A program made the position numbers and the translations under genes. A stretch of DNA of 64,000 bases from Steromphala cineraria (taxonomy: Eukaryota > Mollusca > Gastropoda > Trochida > Trochidae), in the NCBI GenBank assembly GCA_916613615.1, contig OU744732.1, forward strand, positions 47,173,227 to 47,237,226, written 5' to 3'. Below the pieces are notes generated by a model. It was not told where the DNA came from. It saw only the letters and a program-made list of their open reading frames with translations, and did no database searches. Positions 34,604-49,100 of this stretch are shown here, piece after piece. Every line of letters begins with the position of its first letter. The first letter of the stretch is position 1.

Positions 34604-35658
34604 ATGGTTGATATAAAAACATTTATATATGCTCTGAAATTATCTACTCTTCGATTTTATTGCAAAACCTCACTTGACATTAATCCACGTGACATTCCTT
34701 ACAATGATCTTCTAAAATATGGTGCAAATGTCGAGAAACAAATTAACAATGAAAACCCTTTTTGGAAAGATATTTTAAAAGCATGGAATAACTTTTGTAA
34801 AAAGTTGAATGTTGAAATAGACAACATTGACAATATCCTTGCAGAGCCATTATGGCTTAATCATAATTTCAAGAATCCTCACCATTTATTAAACACTGGA
34901 CCAATATGGGCATTTTGACCATTAAAGACCTATGTAATGAACATGGTTTCATGTCTTTTGGTGAGTTGAATACAAAATACAAAATAAGAGGGACAATACT
35001 TGATTATAACTATCCTCTTCACATCTTACCTGAAAATTGGAAATGTGTTATCAGACAGACAAGACAAATTTCCTGTTTTTATTTTTATACCAATGTTTAC
35101 CAAAGAAATCTGTTGAACTCTACAAAAGGCTCAAGATTATTCTATGAGAACCTGATTTCTAATCATGACAAACTTAATATTTTTGAAAAGTGGGAACAAT
35201 TAATTAATGACTGTGAATTTCACTGGCACAAAACTTTTAATTACTATAGACATGGCCTTAAAGATGTTATACTTATTGATTTTCGATATAGAATTTTACA
35301 AAAAGTAGTATATACCAAAAAGGAACTGTTGCAAATGAATCTGGTTGACAATGAGTTATGTAGTTTTTGTAATGATGCTACTGACAGTATTTGTCATCTT
35401 TATTGGGATTGTTGCGAAACCAAGAATTTTTGGAGAGAACCTGAACTTTGGGTTAAAAACCACTTCCCGCAGAAGATTAATTTCTCAAAGTACTTGATTT
35501 GGTTCGTTACACTATTTAAAAATGTATTAATGACCCAAATCATTATCTCCGCCAAAAAATATATCCATTTATGTAATATCAAAAAGATGATTCCAAAATT
35601 AGATCATTATAAAAAACAATTAACACAGATATATCTTGTTGAAAATTTATTTTCATAA
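34604..35658 (+). pseudogene. 3' end of an L1/Tx1-type LINE ORF2
   Basis: Two overlapping frames (34604-34918 and 34906-35658) carry the C-terminal part of an L1-type ORF2. Readable blocks are NPFWKDILKAWNNF, TIKDLCNEHGFMSFGEL, a helical post-RT region and a Cys/His segment (CSFCNDATDSICHLYWDC) followed by NFWREPELWV. One frameshift near 34910 splits the protein. The endonuclease and RT catalytic parts are missing, so this is a 5'-truncated dead copy. It is a different lineage from the Jockey/CR1-like copies at 1-19 kb. Confidence 0.85.
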
Positions 35659-36762
35659 CAAATAATGAAACTGAAAAGTTCATGGTTAAATAAATGGTTA
35701 AATTAGCTATAAGCATTGACTCAAAGTATTTCAGAACAAACCGTACAATATTCAATGTAAAACTCGATCCCAAACGTCGAATCAAATATGTAAAGAACAG
35801 TTAGATATGAACTATTTACATGCATTGAGATATTTTTCCGAAAATAAAAATACTAAAACGTCATTATATAATCATTCACTATTGAAAAATAATAGTTTCT
35901 AAATGATTGTCATAGTGTACTTCTAATAAGACTGATTCTCTGGGAGCAAGGCAATTTTAAAAACAAACTCCACACAAAATGTAAACATAATTTATAAACA
36001 TCAACCTTCCACCAAGAAACATTATTGCAATCTTATCGAAGATAAAAACACTACAATTCAAGATATTAAATAAACAATAAACAAACAGACAAAAATACTG
36101 TCACAAAAAAAAACATTTTCTATCGAATACGAATTCAAATTGCATAAACAATATCCCCTTCCACCACATAACTGCACGCTTTTCAAAGATTAATAAAACA
36201 ATCTCTTCAAGTATATATCACATAAAATTAATATGAAATTGCCATTCCCCAAACAATCATGACAAACGTCAAATCAAATATGGTTAGATAGTTTTTTTAT
36301 ATTCCTTATTCCTTCCACCTGAATAGAATAATGCACACTTCAAAGATAAAAAAATTATCAAATGGAAATCATAAAAGTCTTAAAGGCTTATGCAATCAAC
36401 AATAATTCCAAGATCGTGTGTATCTAAAATTGCATTTCAGTCAAAACTTTCATCACAAAATCTATCAAAGTTTATTTTCGGAAATATAAGGTAAATAGTA
36501 TTGCAACATCAAAATATTTATTTTAAAGAACAATTCTATCTATTTGTATAATTCCAACTATAAGATTGACATATCTTTTTTCAACGGGTATTTTATCCAC
36601 ACGCCCCCTTCACTCCCCTGGTACTATTCACGGAAATTGTTTGAATCGTAAGAAAATGACGGTACACCAAATCAAGCAATATTTGCAGGTTCCGGATGAG
36701 AGGACCGTTAAAGACATTTTGGCTCTGGCCCGATTTGTCATGGTTCAAATAAATACAGGATA
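35659..36762. other. AT-rich stretch, nothing recognised
   Basis: No gene or repeat recognised. Part may be LINE 3' UTR. Confidence 0.4.
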
Positions 36763-37113
36763 TTAAAGGGACAGTAGCACGTTTTAAGGGGGATGTAAGG
36801 AAAATGAAAATAAATGGCTCCAATCTGAAGACAATGTATTTAAACTAAATGAAACAGTAATATATCAAATATACAATTTAAGGTTAAGCCATGCGATTCC
36901 TTTTCTTACACAAAGTGAATTAAAGGTGTTCACACAAAAATGGCTGCCAATGGATTTTATGTGAATCTTTATAATTTTTAAAATCTATGCCTTATTGGTT
37001 TGTGTAATGAGATTTTTGACACTATCAAAGAAATACGTTCAGCATTAACGTACAATTATCAGGAGAGCAATGAAAATAAAAAAACGTCAAAAAACGTGCT
37101 ACTGCCCCTTTAA
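36763..37113 (+). mobile_element. GCAGTAGCACG-family MITE
   Basis: TTAA on both sides, AGGGACAGTAGCACG and CGTGCTACTGCCCC ends, core intact. It lies about 190 bp downstream of the stop codon of the large minus-strand gene, perhaps inside its 3' UTR. Confidence 0.9.
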
Positions 37114-37302
37114 TAGCGATGAATAATGAACACGAAGCACCCTGAACAAAAGGTATCAGAGGACTTCAGAGACTAAATCATATGATTTGATTAAGAAGGA
37201 TAAGGGGTTATGGATTTGTTGAGATTATCCATTACTGTTTTATCTATGATTTGATATAGAAGGATAAGGGATTAAGGATTTGTGGAGATAATCTTTTTTA
37301 AT

Positions 37303-40300
37303 CTATGCAGCAGCGGGAGCTTTGCAAATCATAGCTCCTCCTTTCTTACAGGGTCTATTGATCCATTTATAGTTGAAGGACTTTATGATGGCGCAGTATC
37401 CTTTGGAAGGGAAGTCATCGCCCTGGTTCGAATCCCAGTTTGTGTATGTGCTGGAACCACTGTGCCACACGAAGCTTGATGTGGTTGAGTCATAGGTGTA
37501 GCCTTTAACAGAAAGATAGTCAGAATAGTGAAACCAACTATACAAGAAAAGTTAAATTTATAAATCTAAAACAAGCACCAGTCACATCTATGCAGCCTTA
37601 GACGCAGACCCCCTTTAAGAAATCTTTCGTGTATTTTTTTGTGTGTTAATTTGATAAATTGAACAACAAGCAATCGGCCACAGCGATGCTTTATGAAGTC
37701 TTTCGTATATGATTTGTCAATTTGATGAATTGGAAAACAAGCAACCGGTCATATCGATGCTTTTAGAAGTCCTTTGTATATGCTTTGACGTTCTTTTCAA
37801 TTTTATCATTTGATTAAGGAAATTTGTTTTTTTTTTATAAAATCTACTTTGATATTCCTTTCTCAGATAGAGATATAAATTGTTATAAGCAGATAACGAT
37901 CAAATGTTGTATTTATCATGTTCAATTTCTTTATACTTACCAAGATAGACAAACGGGTTCATGTCTGGAGTTTTGGAGAATTCAGACACAAAGATATTCT
38001 CGGCTTCACTCTCGATCGTAAGAACGCTGCTGTCACCCCTGAAAATGACGGAATTATCATTATGAATCAATCGAGAAGTGATCGTTTTCAACCATTCTTC
38101 ACCAGTAGTATTTGTTTTAAAGGGTTAGTAACACGTTTTTAGTTGGAATATAAGGTGATGTCATGAAAATGAAAATTAATGGTTCCAATTGAAAGACAAT
38201 GTATTTAAACTAAATGGAGCAGTAACAATTCAAATATATAACGTCAAGTTTTGCCATGCGATTCCTTTTCTTACACAAAATGAATTAAAGGTGTTCACAA
38301 AAAATGGCCGCCAATGGATTTTATGTGAATTACGTAGCACGTTTTTTGATAATTTTATATTTTAAAATTTTCACTGATAATTGTAAGTTAATGCTATATG
38401 TATTGTTTTGACAGTGTCAAAAATTTCATTACACAGGCCAATCATCCATAGTCAGATGACAAAGTATGATGATTCACATAAAATCCATTTTTTGTGAACA
38501 CCTTTAATTCTTTTTTCGCATGGCTGCACTTTACGTTGTATATTTGAATTATTATTGCTCCATTTAGTTTAAATACATTGTATTTTAACTAGAACCATTA
38601 ATTTTCATTTTCGTGATATCAACCTATACTCCCCCTAAAAACGTGCTACTGCCCCTTTAATTACTACGAGAGTGTTTAATATAACTTATGAATATTAAAA
38701 TCATTACAAGTGCACGGTATCATAAGGTTCATGTGGACAAGATACATCTCAGTAAAAAATATATGAAATTGAAAAATACTCACTGGTTACACAACGACTT
38801 GTAGATGAAATATTTGCCAAACCGCCCTACGTTGATGTAACAGCTATTACCATTGTGGGTCCATCCTGAAGAGGAAATGAAATTAACGTCTTTTATTATC
38901 CATATGGTCGAAATCAAGAAGTGACATATTTTCAATATGAGCACATGTGCACAGACCCATTTTGCCTTACAATGATTGTTATAACGCGAGTTACCCTATT
39001 TTCTTGCCTGTGACGTCATAACAACATTATTTGTGACGTCACTGTTGGCGGACGTCATAAGTAAATCAGCCCGTTTCTTCTTTTTTTCTAAGATGGTAAA
39101 ATGGAATTGAATCGGTCATAAAGAAATTATTTCCTTCGGACGTGAGGCACATGACAATCACGAAACTCGTGCATTCTTGTGTATAACTCTTGCTCTCGCT
39201 CGGGTACTACACTCATTTCGTAAAATCTTATGACACACTTTCTCGGGTAATAATCTCCATTACGCATCCAATAAGTTTAGGGTAATCATTTTCGAAGCTC
39301 TCTTACGCTAACATAGACTATTCCAATGTTAATGCGTGACAATAAGTAATGCATGACACCATCCTGTCTCAGGGTACGAACGTTACGCTAACTCCACTAA
39401 TCTGTACCCTGGGCTCAGAAGCTAGATCCGCTCGCGCAGCGATATAGCCAATCAAATCATTTTCTCGCAACCTCATCAATTAAATTTCAACGAGAAAATG
39501 ATTTGATTGGCTAGAACCCGAGTCGGGCCGCGCGAGCGAATCTAGCTTTTGAGCCCAGGGTACAGATTAGTGGAGTTACGTTCGTACCCTGAGACAGGAT
39601 GGCATGACACTTAGTAATGCATGACACTTAAGACTATCCTAGTACAATGAAAGCTTTGAAAATCCAGGTGCTTATTTTTATTTACCTAAAGTGATGAATA
39701 AACGAGCTATACATACAACCTAATATAAAAAAATATATGTTATTTTGCACGTTAATGAATTATTTGAAATTAATTGATATTTATTTGAAATATGAGTTAA
39801 TGCATTTAAACTTAAGCGAAATATTTGACTTTTGAAATTTTACAATTGGCATATATTATGTATCAGATTATCTGAAATATTGTAATCACATCTGTACTCA
39901 TAACCATTCTTGTACTCATTAAAAATCTTATATGCCTCTCGTTTGAAGACTCGTATGGCTTGATATCTATGTTGCACTTTCTAAAGCTTGGCCTAAGAGT
40001 AATTCCCTCTTACTAGTATACCATTGTACAAATAATTATCTGTTGACAAATCACACTACGTCCCATTTTAGAATTTGAGGTTCACTTTCATTAACTGTAT
40101 TCGTATTATGTGTTCAACTGGAGCCATTTTTTTAAAACCGTATTACCATATGGTAAACAATATGCAGTAGAACACGGATATAACGAACTCCAAAGGACCA
40201 AATAGTTTAGTTCGTTATATCCGGTGTTCGCTATACGCATCTCATTTTAGTGATATTATATAGGGACGGGATTTGAAAATGTGTTTACTATATCCGATTG

Positions 40301-43053
40301 TTCGCTATATCCGAGTTCGATATATCCGTGTTCTACTGTATAGTAATTTCAAGTGAATCAAGTAAATACATGTAAATTACTAATCCGTTTATATTGAATA
40401 GTGTTATCACATTTTGATAATTACCTTCAGAACAAGGGTTTGCTGCCGACAAAGTTTCTGAAAAGGATTTTTTTGAAACACATTATTAACCAAATTAAGT
40501 AAATAGAAAATAAAATTGGTCGGATTATGTGAATAGCGCCTCTGAATAAAAAAAGTTGTCGACATGGAACCTTCGAATCGATAAATTAAAACCACTTAGG
40601 ATGCATATAATTTAACAGCTTAGAAATTCGATAAAAAAATAGTTCTAATCAGAACAAATAGGTACTGAGATCCGTTTGTCGGAAAAGGAGACAATTTTGA
40701 TTGTTTTAAAAAATCTGATTTAAATATTACAATCTTTATTGAAAGTCAAATTGAAACAATTATACAAAATACATATTATTAAAGATTTCATTTTAATATA
40801 AAATGCGTACCAATTTCGCATACAACTCCATTTCTATCATTTTCTCTTGTTGTTTTCTTGTTAAAAACATGGGAAGCGGGCAGTTCTGAAAATAAGTTTG
40901 GACATATGAAATCAAATAAGAAAAAAATCAAATAGTGTAAATACATTTCAATTTTAAAACTCGTACAAGTGATTTGTCAGTTTTGTGACTTATACATTTA
41001 AATTTATTACTTATCTATTTCAATCTTATTACTCATTCATTACTCATACATTTCAATTTCATAACTCATGTCTTTCAATCTTATGTCTTACTTCATAAGC
41101 AGAATTTTTATCAAAATGTTGTGAAACTCGATATGAAATATGTGAACGATATTTGAAGTGTCTTATCTAAAACCTTAAACATCATACAAGTCTTCAATGT
41201 AACCTTGTAAATTACATCACAGCGATATTGGTAAAATCATTCGTGACGATATTCTAAGCGATTAAAGGGGCCGTAGCAAGTTTTTTATGGGGGATACAAG
41301 GTGATGTCAGGAAAATAAAAACAAATGGTTCCGAGTGAAAGACAATGTATTTAAACTAAATGAAGCAGTATTTAATTAAATATATAATGTAAAGTTCAGC
41401 CATGCGATTCCTTTTTCTTACTCAAAATAAATCAAAGGTGTTCACACATAAAATGGCCACCAATGGACTTTATGTTAATCTTAATAAATTTTTCTCTGAA
41501 TATGGATGATTGGTTTGTGTAATGAGATTTTGACCGTTATCAAAATAAGAGATTTAGCATTAACGTATAATTAACAGTGAAAGATATAAAACAAAAAAAT
41601 TTAAAAAAAACGTGCTACTGCCCCTTTAAAGCTTTCCGCGGTACTTACCAATGTAGTCGGATCCTTCCTTGGCAATCCAGTATCCTTTGTTTTCGCCATA
41701 AAGAAGCAGGTGGTCTTGGATTTTTTTCTGTAAATAGACACCATATCCACAATTTCGATTTCCTGGCAATATGTTCATAAACATGTTCAACAAGACAACA
41801 GTACCGTTATACCACAGGAAATTGATAATAATCAAATATAATGTTATAACAATCAATTATAAAGTCAAAATACGAAACAGATCAAATAGACTCTATATTT
41901 GATCTGCTTCGTATTTTGACTTTATAATTGATTGTGATACATTATATTTGATATATTCTCAATTTCATGTGCGTTATACACAAAACAAGAGTTACTACCC
42001 ATCAAAACTTCCAATATCAAAGCATAAAATTATTTAGTATATACTAGTAAACTATAGAATATCTAGATATGAAAACGCTTTAAAGGGGCAGTAGCACGCT
42101 TTTAGGAAAATGAAAATTAATGGTTCCAATTGCAAGACAATGTATTTAAACTAAATAAAGCAGTATTAAATCAAATATATAACGTAAAGTTTAGCGGTGC
42201 GATTCCTTTTTCTTACACAAAATGAATTATAGGTGTTCACACAAAATGGCCGCCAATGGATTTTCAGTGAATCTTCATACTTTGTCCTCTGACTATGGCT
42301 GATTGGCTTGTGTAATGAGATTTTTGACATTGTCAAAATAATGCATATAGCATTAACTTACAATTATCAGTGAAAAATTTAAAATTATCTAAAAACGTGC
42401 TACTGCCCCTTTAAACCAACCCAAATAGGTACTCTCAGCTTGAAGGATCTACAGTGCTAAACTCTGTTAACCAACATCCCCCTAGCTCCACAATCACGCT
42501 GAGACTAATATATCTATAGCCCAACACACTCTCTAAGCCGACAACTCTCTGGTCCGACAAATCATCTAGACCGACACATCAAGCTTGTTCGCATTGTGTC
42601 ATGCCATAATCCTTCACTCATTCGATATTTCCTTACATTGACATTTATTTCATTTTTTATCCATTTTCTAGTCGAGGGAGTTCACCCATTTCAAAACCTG
42701 CCTTCGTTAAAACAATATGTTGATCACCATAATCAGTGCCCCACTGACCCCGAATCCGCTAGACAAATTTAGTACGTTAAGATACCGGGGGCGTAGCTCA
42801 GTGGTAGAGTGCCCGCTCGTCACCCCGGGGTTTGATTTCCGGTCGCGTCATACAAAAATAATTTAAAAATGGGAGTTGTTGCTGCCTTGCTTGACACTCA
42901 GCATTGTAAAGACAGAACAACGAGTAAACTGGCGCTGCACTTTGACTGCCGGGTGCCTTTGGCACAAATCGAATCTACAAAAATGTATTGGGGACAAGAA
43001 AGTGTCGTCATTATCATCATCATCATAAACATCATCATCATCATCAACATCAA

Positions 43054-43101
<48 letters not shown>

Positions 43102-43111
43102 AAACATCATC

Positions 43112-43159
<48 letters not shown>

Positions 43160-46100
43160 TATTACTATTACTATTATTATCATTACTTACGAAGTTCGCC
43201 GCACCAGACGCATCAGCTACAATCCCACGTCTGGTAGCACAAGCAAGTTCTGTATCTTTGTATTTTACTGAGAGGTCGTTCAAAACTGCATAGCATGGAC
43301 CTCCATTTACAGATCTCCCGTAGTTGTTATGGCCGCAGCTCACTGTTAAGAGAAATAAACGGATCATGTGGTTAAAAGTTTCAAATCTTGTGTTTATGAA
43401 TGTAATGAATTTTGCATCCTACATCATTTAGATTCCAAATGAAAGTTTAGTTTCTGTTTTAGTAGTTAAATGTAAACCTTTAAAAGACATTTATTACAAA
43501 AATCACTTTTGCACAAATTTTGAACAAAACAAAACATTTTCTTAAAATAAAAACTATATCATTCTTCAATCATGTCTGATATATAAACCCAGGAGTAAAA
43601 ATTTAAAATTTGCCTTCAAAAGCTGATGTATCCATGTTTTCGTCTGCAAAACTATCTGAGAACAACCCATTTAATGGCATGCTCTAAGGTATATGGGTCA
43701 GCCAAGGCTTCCGACATGTAACAAAGCCATTCAGTATTCAAAAAGCTGATGTCTAGGTTTGTCTGATGATAAAACAGACGGGCTGTCGTCAGACCGTAAG
43801 GAGAGGAACAACAGAACGAGTTCGTCTCCCGATAGACACGATATTTTGAAACAATTTGCTCCTCCGAACACCATCGATCATAATCAAACTATGGAAAGCA
43901 AATAACAATATTTAAACATTTTTAATTAAAACATATTTAATGTTATTTCATTAGTTAGTTTAGAAATGAAGAATAAACCAAACTTACCATATGTTGGCAC
44001 TTCCTCTGTGATTTGACAGAGAGGTCTGTTTCCTTCCCAAACGCTGCGGTCATCCCAGTGGTAAAGTATATGGGCCATAAGAGCTAGGGAAAATAGAAAT
44101 CATTTAAAATCTAATGAAAAAGAATTGAATAATAAAATTGAAATAAACATACATAATTTTAAGAAATGTATTAACAAAAAATTATTATCTGATTAAGATA
44201 TACATAATATCGTTTTTTGACTTCAAGTTGTAACATGTCATATGATAATCGAGATCAATTGGATCCATATGGAGTCCTTCAAATAACCAGCAAATTATTC
44301 CAAATCACATGTCATATACATTTAATTATACTTGCAAATTACGGAATTTAAGATGTCTGACACCACAAACTGGAAACTTTGCCAAGACCATAGACAAATA
44401 CGTAAGTCATCGTTAAGAATAATCAGCAAAATAGTACGACTGTTGTGTTTCTTGTTTTTACAGTAGTTAATAATTAATATCCGACTAAAATATCTAAAAT
44501 CTTGAGGTATCTGAATACAATATTTAAAAAAATGTGGCATTTGAATACAATATCTAAAACGTTGTAGTATATGAATACGATACCTAACAAATGTGGCATT
44601 TGAATACAATATCTTAAACGTTGTAATATATGAATACAATATCTAAAAAGTTGTATCATCTGAGTACAATGTCGAAAAGCTTGTGACAAATTGTAGTTTC
44701 TGAGTACAATATCTGAATAAATGTAGTATCCGAGTACAATATCTAGATATATGCAGTATCTAAGTACGATACCTAAAGTGTAGTATCTAAGTACGATATC
44801 TAAAATGCAGTATCTGAATACAATATCTAAAACATTGAAATATCTGAGTACAATATCTAAGATTTTCAGAATCTGAGAAATGAACTGACCAACGCAGTCC
44901 TGTCCAGTACTGCCCCCCTGACCAGAGATGAAGTGATGGTACTGTCCAGTCTCCGTTCCGTCCAGCCACTCATAGCTACTGTCCTCCATTAGATCGTGCA
45001 GACCGATCCAGGCGGTCGCCATCTTGGGTCGCAGGTATCTCTCTATGTTGAACTGGAAGAAGATGATGATTCAAGGTTGGCTTTCGAGAAGGGCACATTT
45101 AGCTTTAAAAACCACGAATATAACTCACAAGACTAACGACTAACGTATGATGCAGTATGCCTTGTAGACGACAAGTGTCAACCTTATGGGTTCTTATTTG
45201 ACTATAAAAACTGGCGCAGTACGCTGGAAAGCTTGCACCGATGTGCGTATTACGGAATTTACGTATTTAGCAAACCGAGTAAGATGTCTCAGACCACAAA
45301 ATAAGGTATTTTTACTATGACAGCGAGACCTTACACAAATACGCAAATCATCGTGTAGAATACACTTCACTGTTTTACGATGTTGTGTTTCTTGTTATAA
45401 CGATATCTAAAGAAATGCATGTTTAAATGCAGCAAGGTTTTAACGCCTTGAAAGGTAGCTTGTAGACCTTATGAGGGGCTCCAGCATACAAAATTTGTCC
45501 AAATTCTTGTGACTTACCTGCATTTGTTCAGAGTTGATGGTAGCCAAATTTCCTCCAAGAGTTTTGCAAAGGCTTTGAGCTTTTGGGAAAGATACCTTCC
45601 CCGGTGCCAGGTAGAAGCATTTACCGTTTATTGTGACCCCCTCATTGTTGGGACCACATTGTGGAAGGGCTGGCATTTCAGCTGCATTGAAAAATGATTA
45701 AACATTAAGGGTCGTCTCTATTGGCGTATCTTTGTGGCAAATGTATTCGGTAAGATTTTTGCGCTGTTGTTCTAGATGGAAAACGTAACCCAAATGTACC
45801 ATGCTAACAAGGGTTACACATGTAGTTGATTCCTTATATTCGACAGTTTTAAAAGGTGAAGTGCATATACCTGAACAGGTGCGCCTATTGGTGTCACAAG
45901 TGATTCAAACATTGGATCAAAGATTTTGTGTCCATTGAAAAATAACCCAGTTTACTAAATTCAAGTCCCTTGCTAAGTAGTTTGCTTGTAAAATGTTATC
46001 ATGTTAGAGAAATAGGACTCTATCTTGATCATTAACTGTATTTAAAATATTAAAAAAAGAACAGAAGCAATCATTAGGCGCTGAAAGTGTGTCAAGCTTT

Positions 46101-49100
46101 TCTTGTGAAAGGTACTGTCAAACGTCCTTAAGATATTTTTGTAAACGTTGTTATTCTTCCAATTTATTCTTCAATAACTTTGTTGAACATAAATAAAAGT
46201 CAAAAGAAACGAAGGCAATTTTAAAACAAAGTAAATTAATAACATTATTTGGAATAAAACTCACGTTTTCCGGTGGTATAAACATCGTTAGCACCCATTC
46301 CTCCGCAAAATTTACTGCTATCTCCTGTACAACGCTTTGTACAACCGGAACTAGCTCCATACCCTCCATAGAGCTCCCCGCAGCGACACTCGTTACCGTT
46401 CTGTACAGCTGCATACGTGTAGCCGCGCATATAACATCTAGGACAAAGAGGATATTATTATTTAATCATTATTTCGTATTACATAGTTATGAAAAAAGGT
46501 CTAAAATATTCAATAAAAATGTTACCTGTGGCCGATATAAAGTTTACCGGAATTTTTTTTTGGAAGAGTTATCGCCCCTTGTTTACATTCCTGTCAGAAC
46601 AAAATTGATGCAGCAGATATTCCTTTTATTTTTTATCAGGTTGAATTTGAAGTTTTTAATTATGATATGAGCACAAAATGCAAGATTTTCAATGAGCTCA
46701 CAATGTTACTTATACTTCATTACTTCATACTGTGATTAAAACACATACAAACAATCATTACGGTAGCAGATAATAACTTTGAAATAATATTAATACATGG
46801 GAATTTTGGACTGCATTATAACAATTTTCTCCTGTACGGCATCTCATTCATTTCCTGTTACTTTTTGTCCAGGCTGGCTAGATTGGCTAATCTAAAAACT
46901 AATAACATGATATTATGCAGATGCTTTAATTACCCATAGGGTTAGAAATAAGAAGTTACATATTTTCAATATGAGCACATGTGCACATATCACTTTTGCC
47001 TAACAACGATTGTTGTAGCGCGACGCCCTGTATCTTTACGTCTGTGACGTCATAAAACCAGTGTTTGTGACGTCACAGTCGCCGGTCGTCGTAAGGGATA
47101 CAGGCCGTTTTCTTGATATTTCTATGAAAACGTTAAGCTCCAACTCCAACTCGGAAGTATGCCATATGACTTTTGCGAAGCTCGTGCAAACTTGCTCAGT
47201 AAAACTCGGTACGTAACAGTCACATGACACACTTCCTTTGGATAATAATCTTTATTCATATATAGACGTACCTGTCAATACAGAACTCAGGTGTCATTGA
47301 TTTAGAGAGTCGGATGTAGGCCTCGTTCATATCTCTGACAAATCCGTTGTCGGTAAAACAGCCGATCTTGGCAGGAGTAGAACGGCCTGAAAGGAAAACA
47401 AAACAAGTTGAGTAAGGTTACTTACAGCTACATCGTAAACAAACCATTAACAAGTTCATGTTTCAATCACTTCAATTTCTTGATTATTTCTTTAAACCTT
47501 GTTTCCTTATACTAAATATTGCGATATCTTAGTAAACTATAGTATTCTTTGTAGGTGAAAAGCCATCTAAAATGCACACAAAACAATTTGTGTAAAGTAG
47601 CTTACAGCTTTATCGTAGAACAACTTCAATCTGTCTATCACTTTTTCAATTTCATAATGTTTTCTTTTTTCTTCAAAAAGGTAATTTACTTTATTATATT
47701 TTATTCGCTTTATCCACTCATGCGTGCTCTATTTTCTTAATACAGGTATTACGTTATCTTCAAATTCCTTTTTTAATGCTGGATATTTGAAGTATTTTAT
47801 TTTTCTCTAACTTTCCTTCGAAACTTTTTTACTAAGTTCATCGACTAATGTACATTCCAAATGGTAATTTCCCCAATATTTTTCACTTTTTTCTTATATT
47901 ATTTCCGACAAAATACAAAGATCATACGTGTCACATACATTTTCACTGACATGGTCTTTCCACTTTCGACGTACCTGTGTAACCATGGTCACCAAATGTA
48001 ATCAACTCACCTGGGTAAGAGGGCTTGACTGGACAGGTAAGGGCAGCAGATGAGGAACTGAAGAACGCCGCCTCAACCTCGGCTCCGTATCCCTGAAACA
48101 ATTTATAGGTATTGTAAGAATTGGGTTACTAGGTAGTGTCTTCATTAGTTAAGAATATTGCTTGAACGGGCTGTTCTAGGAAAATATTTAAACTTAAGCC
48201 TTCCAAGTCATTTTTGGCATTTAAAGATGTTTTTTAAATTTTATAAAGATTCTTGATTAATTTCTTTACATGAATATCTATCAATCTTGTGACAAGTGAC
48301 AAATTGATTCCATTTGGGGTCACGTGACCAGTATTGCTAATACACGGTACTCATATCGATCATTCAAACGGACTAAAAATGCTTACAAGGATTGTACTTA
48401 ATGTCGTTATTTGTCACTTATTAATCAGGGTCTCTTGCCAAACACTTTAAAACGAAAATTCCTTAACAAAAATTAAAATTGGAAACAATTCCTACCTCTG
48501 AAGTCGTAGTTGTACAGGGTTTGGCAACTGGGATGTTTTCTGCTGCCTGCAAACCATAAAGTGAGCCATAGTGAGATCGCTCTTCACAGAAATGGATTAA
48601 ATACAACCTTGAAGGAAATTTTCAGAGAAATATGATATAAAATACATGTATTAACCAGTCTGATGAAGATGGACCTAGTTCCGAGGAATAAAAGGTTTAA
48701 ACTCTACGGTGATATGAAATTCTCTACACTAGGTCTCAGTGGAGTGGAGTTCGATTCTCGATGGTGTTAATATTTAAAAAAAATTATTCCTCGAAACAAG
48801 GCCGATTTATATCAGACTTGATGGTCTCAAAAAGCAACGTAGGAAATAATATAAATACAGTAGAACTCGGATAAAACGAACTCCAAGGGACCAAAGAATT
48901 CAGTTCCCTATATCCGGTGTTCGCTATACGCATATAACACTAATGATATTATATAGGGACGGGACTTGAAAATTTGCTCACTATATCCGATTGTTCGCTG
49001 TATTAGAGTTCGTTATATCCGTGTTCTACTGTATCTTTACTTACATCCTCGGGTTGATTATAAGTGCCATCATATGCCTCAGCGGAACAGTCTATCTTGT

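Larger units (their letters stand above)
37303..38865 (-). other. C-type lectin-like domain C and C-terminus (residues 1109-1234)
   Basis: Three exons. NSCYINVGRFGKYFIYKSLC, then GDSSVLTIESEAENIFVSEF, then SSFVWHSGSSTYTNWDSNQG, CAIIKSFNYKWINRPC and GGAMICKAPAAA before the stop. All four core cysteines and the YTNWD element are present. The exon 37303-37502 starts at 37502 because only that acceptor restores phase and joins YLG to YTYDST. Confidence 0.85.
41649..43342 (-). other. Partial C-type lectin-like domain B (residues 1032-1108)
   Basis: Two exons: SCGHNNYGRSVNGGPCYAV, then TELACATRRGIVADASGAAN, then HLLLYGENKGYWIAKEGSDY. The front half of a CTLD, up to the WIG-like motif, is recognisable. 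The back half is missing or has been taken over by the next exon (38784-38865). I found no extra exon in 38866-41648, which is filled with transposons. Phases still join cleanly. Confidence 0.6.

Noticed and set aside
37282..37479. Plus-strand frames opposite lectin and CEMIP-type exons (also 45509, 49701, 52418, 61531, 63060)
   Set aside because: These are the complementary strand of real exons, which have splice sites and family motifs on the minus strand.
37503..37545. Extending the last exon upstream to an acceptor at 37538
   Set aside because: That acceptor breaks phase with exon 37941-38038. The acceptor giving a start at 37502 keeps it and restores the lectin motif.
42787..42856. tRNA-Asp gene
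   Set aside because: The same head and body recur at 21605-21876 with a repeat tail, so it is a SINE.
42863..43367. Open frames rich in Met, Asp, His or Ile
   Set aside because: They are translations of the CAT-repeat tail of a SINE. Only 43191-43342 is a real exon, on the minus strand.
44474..44889. Continuation of the lectin frame for another 130 codons
   Set aside because: It reads through the donor at 44890 into a minisatellite. Splicing to 43988-44083 restores the lectin motif in phase.
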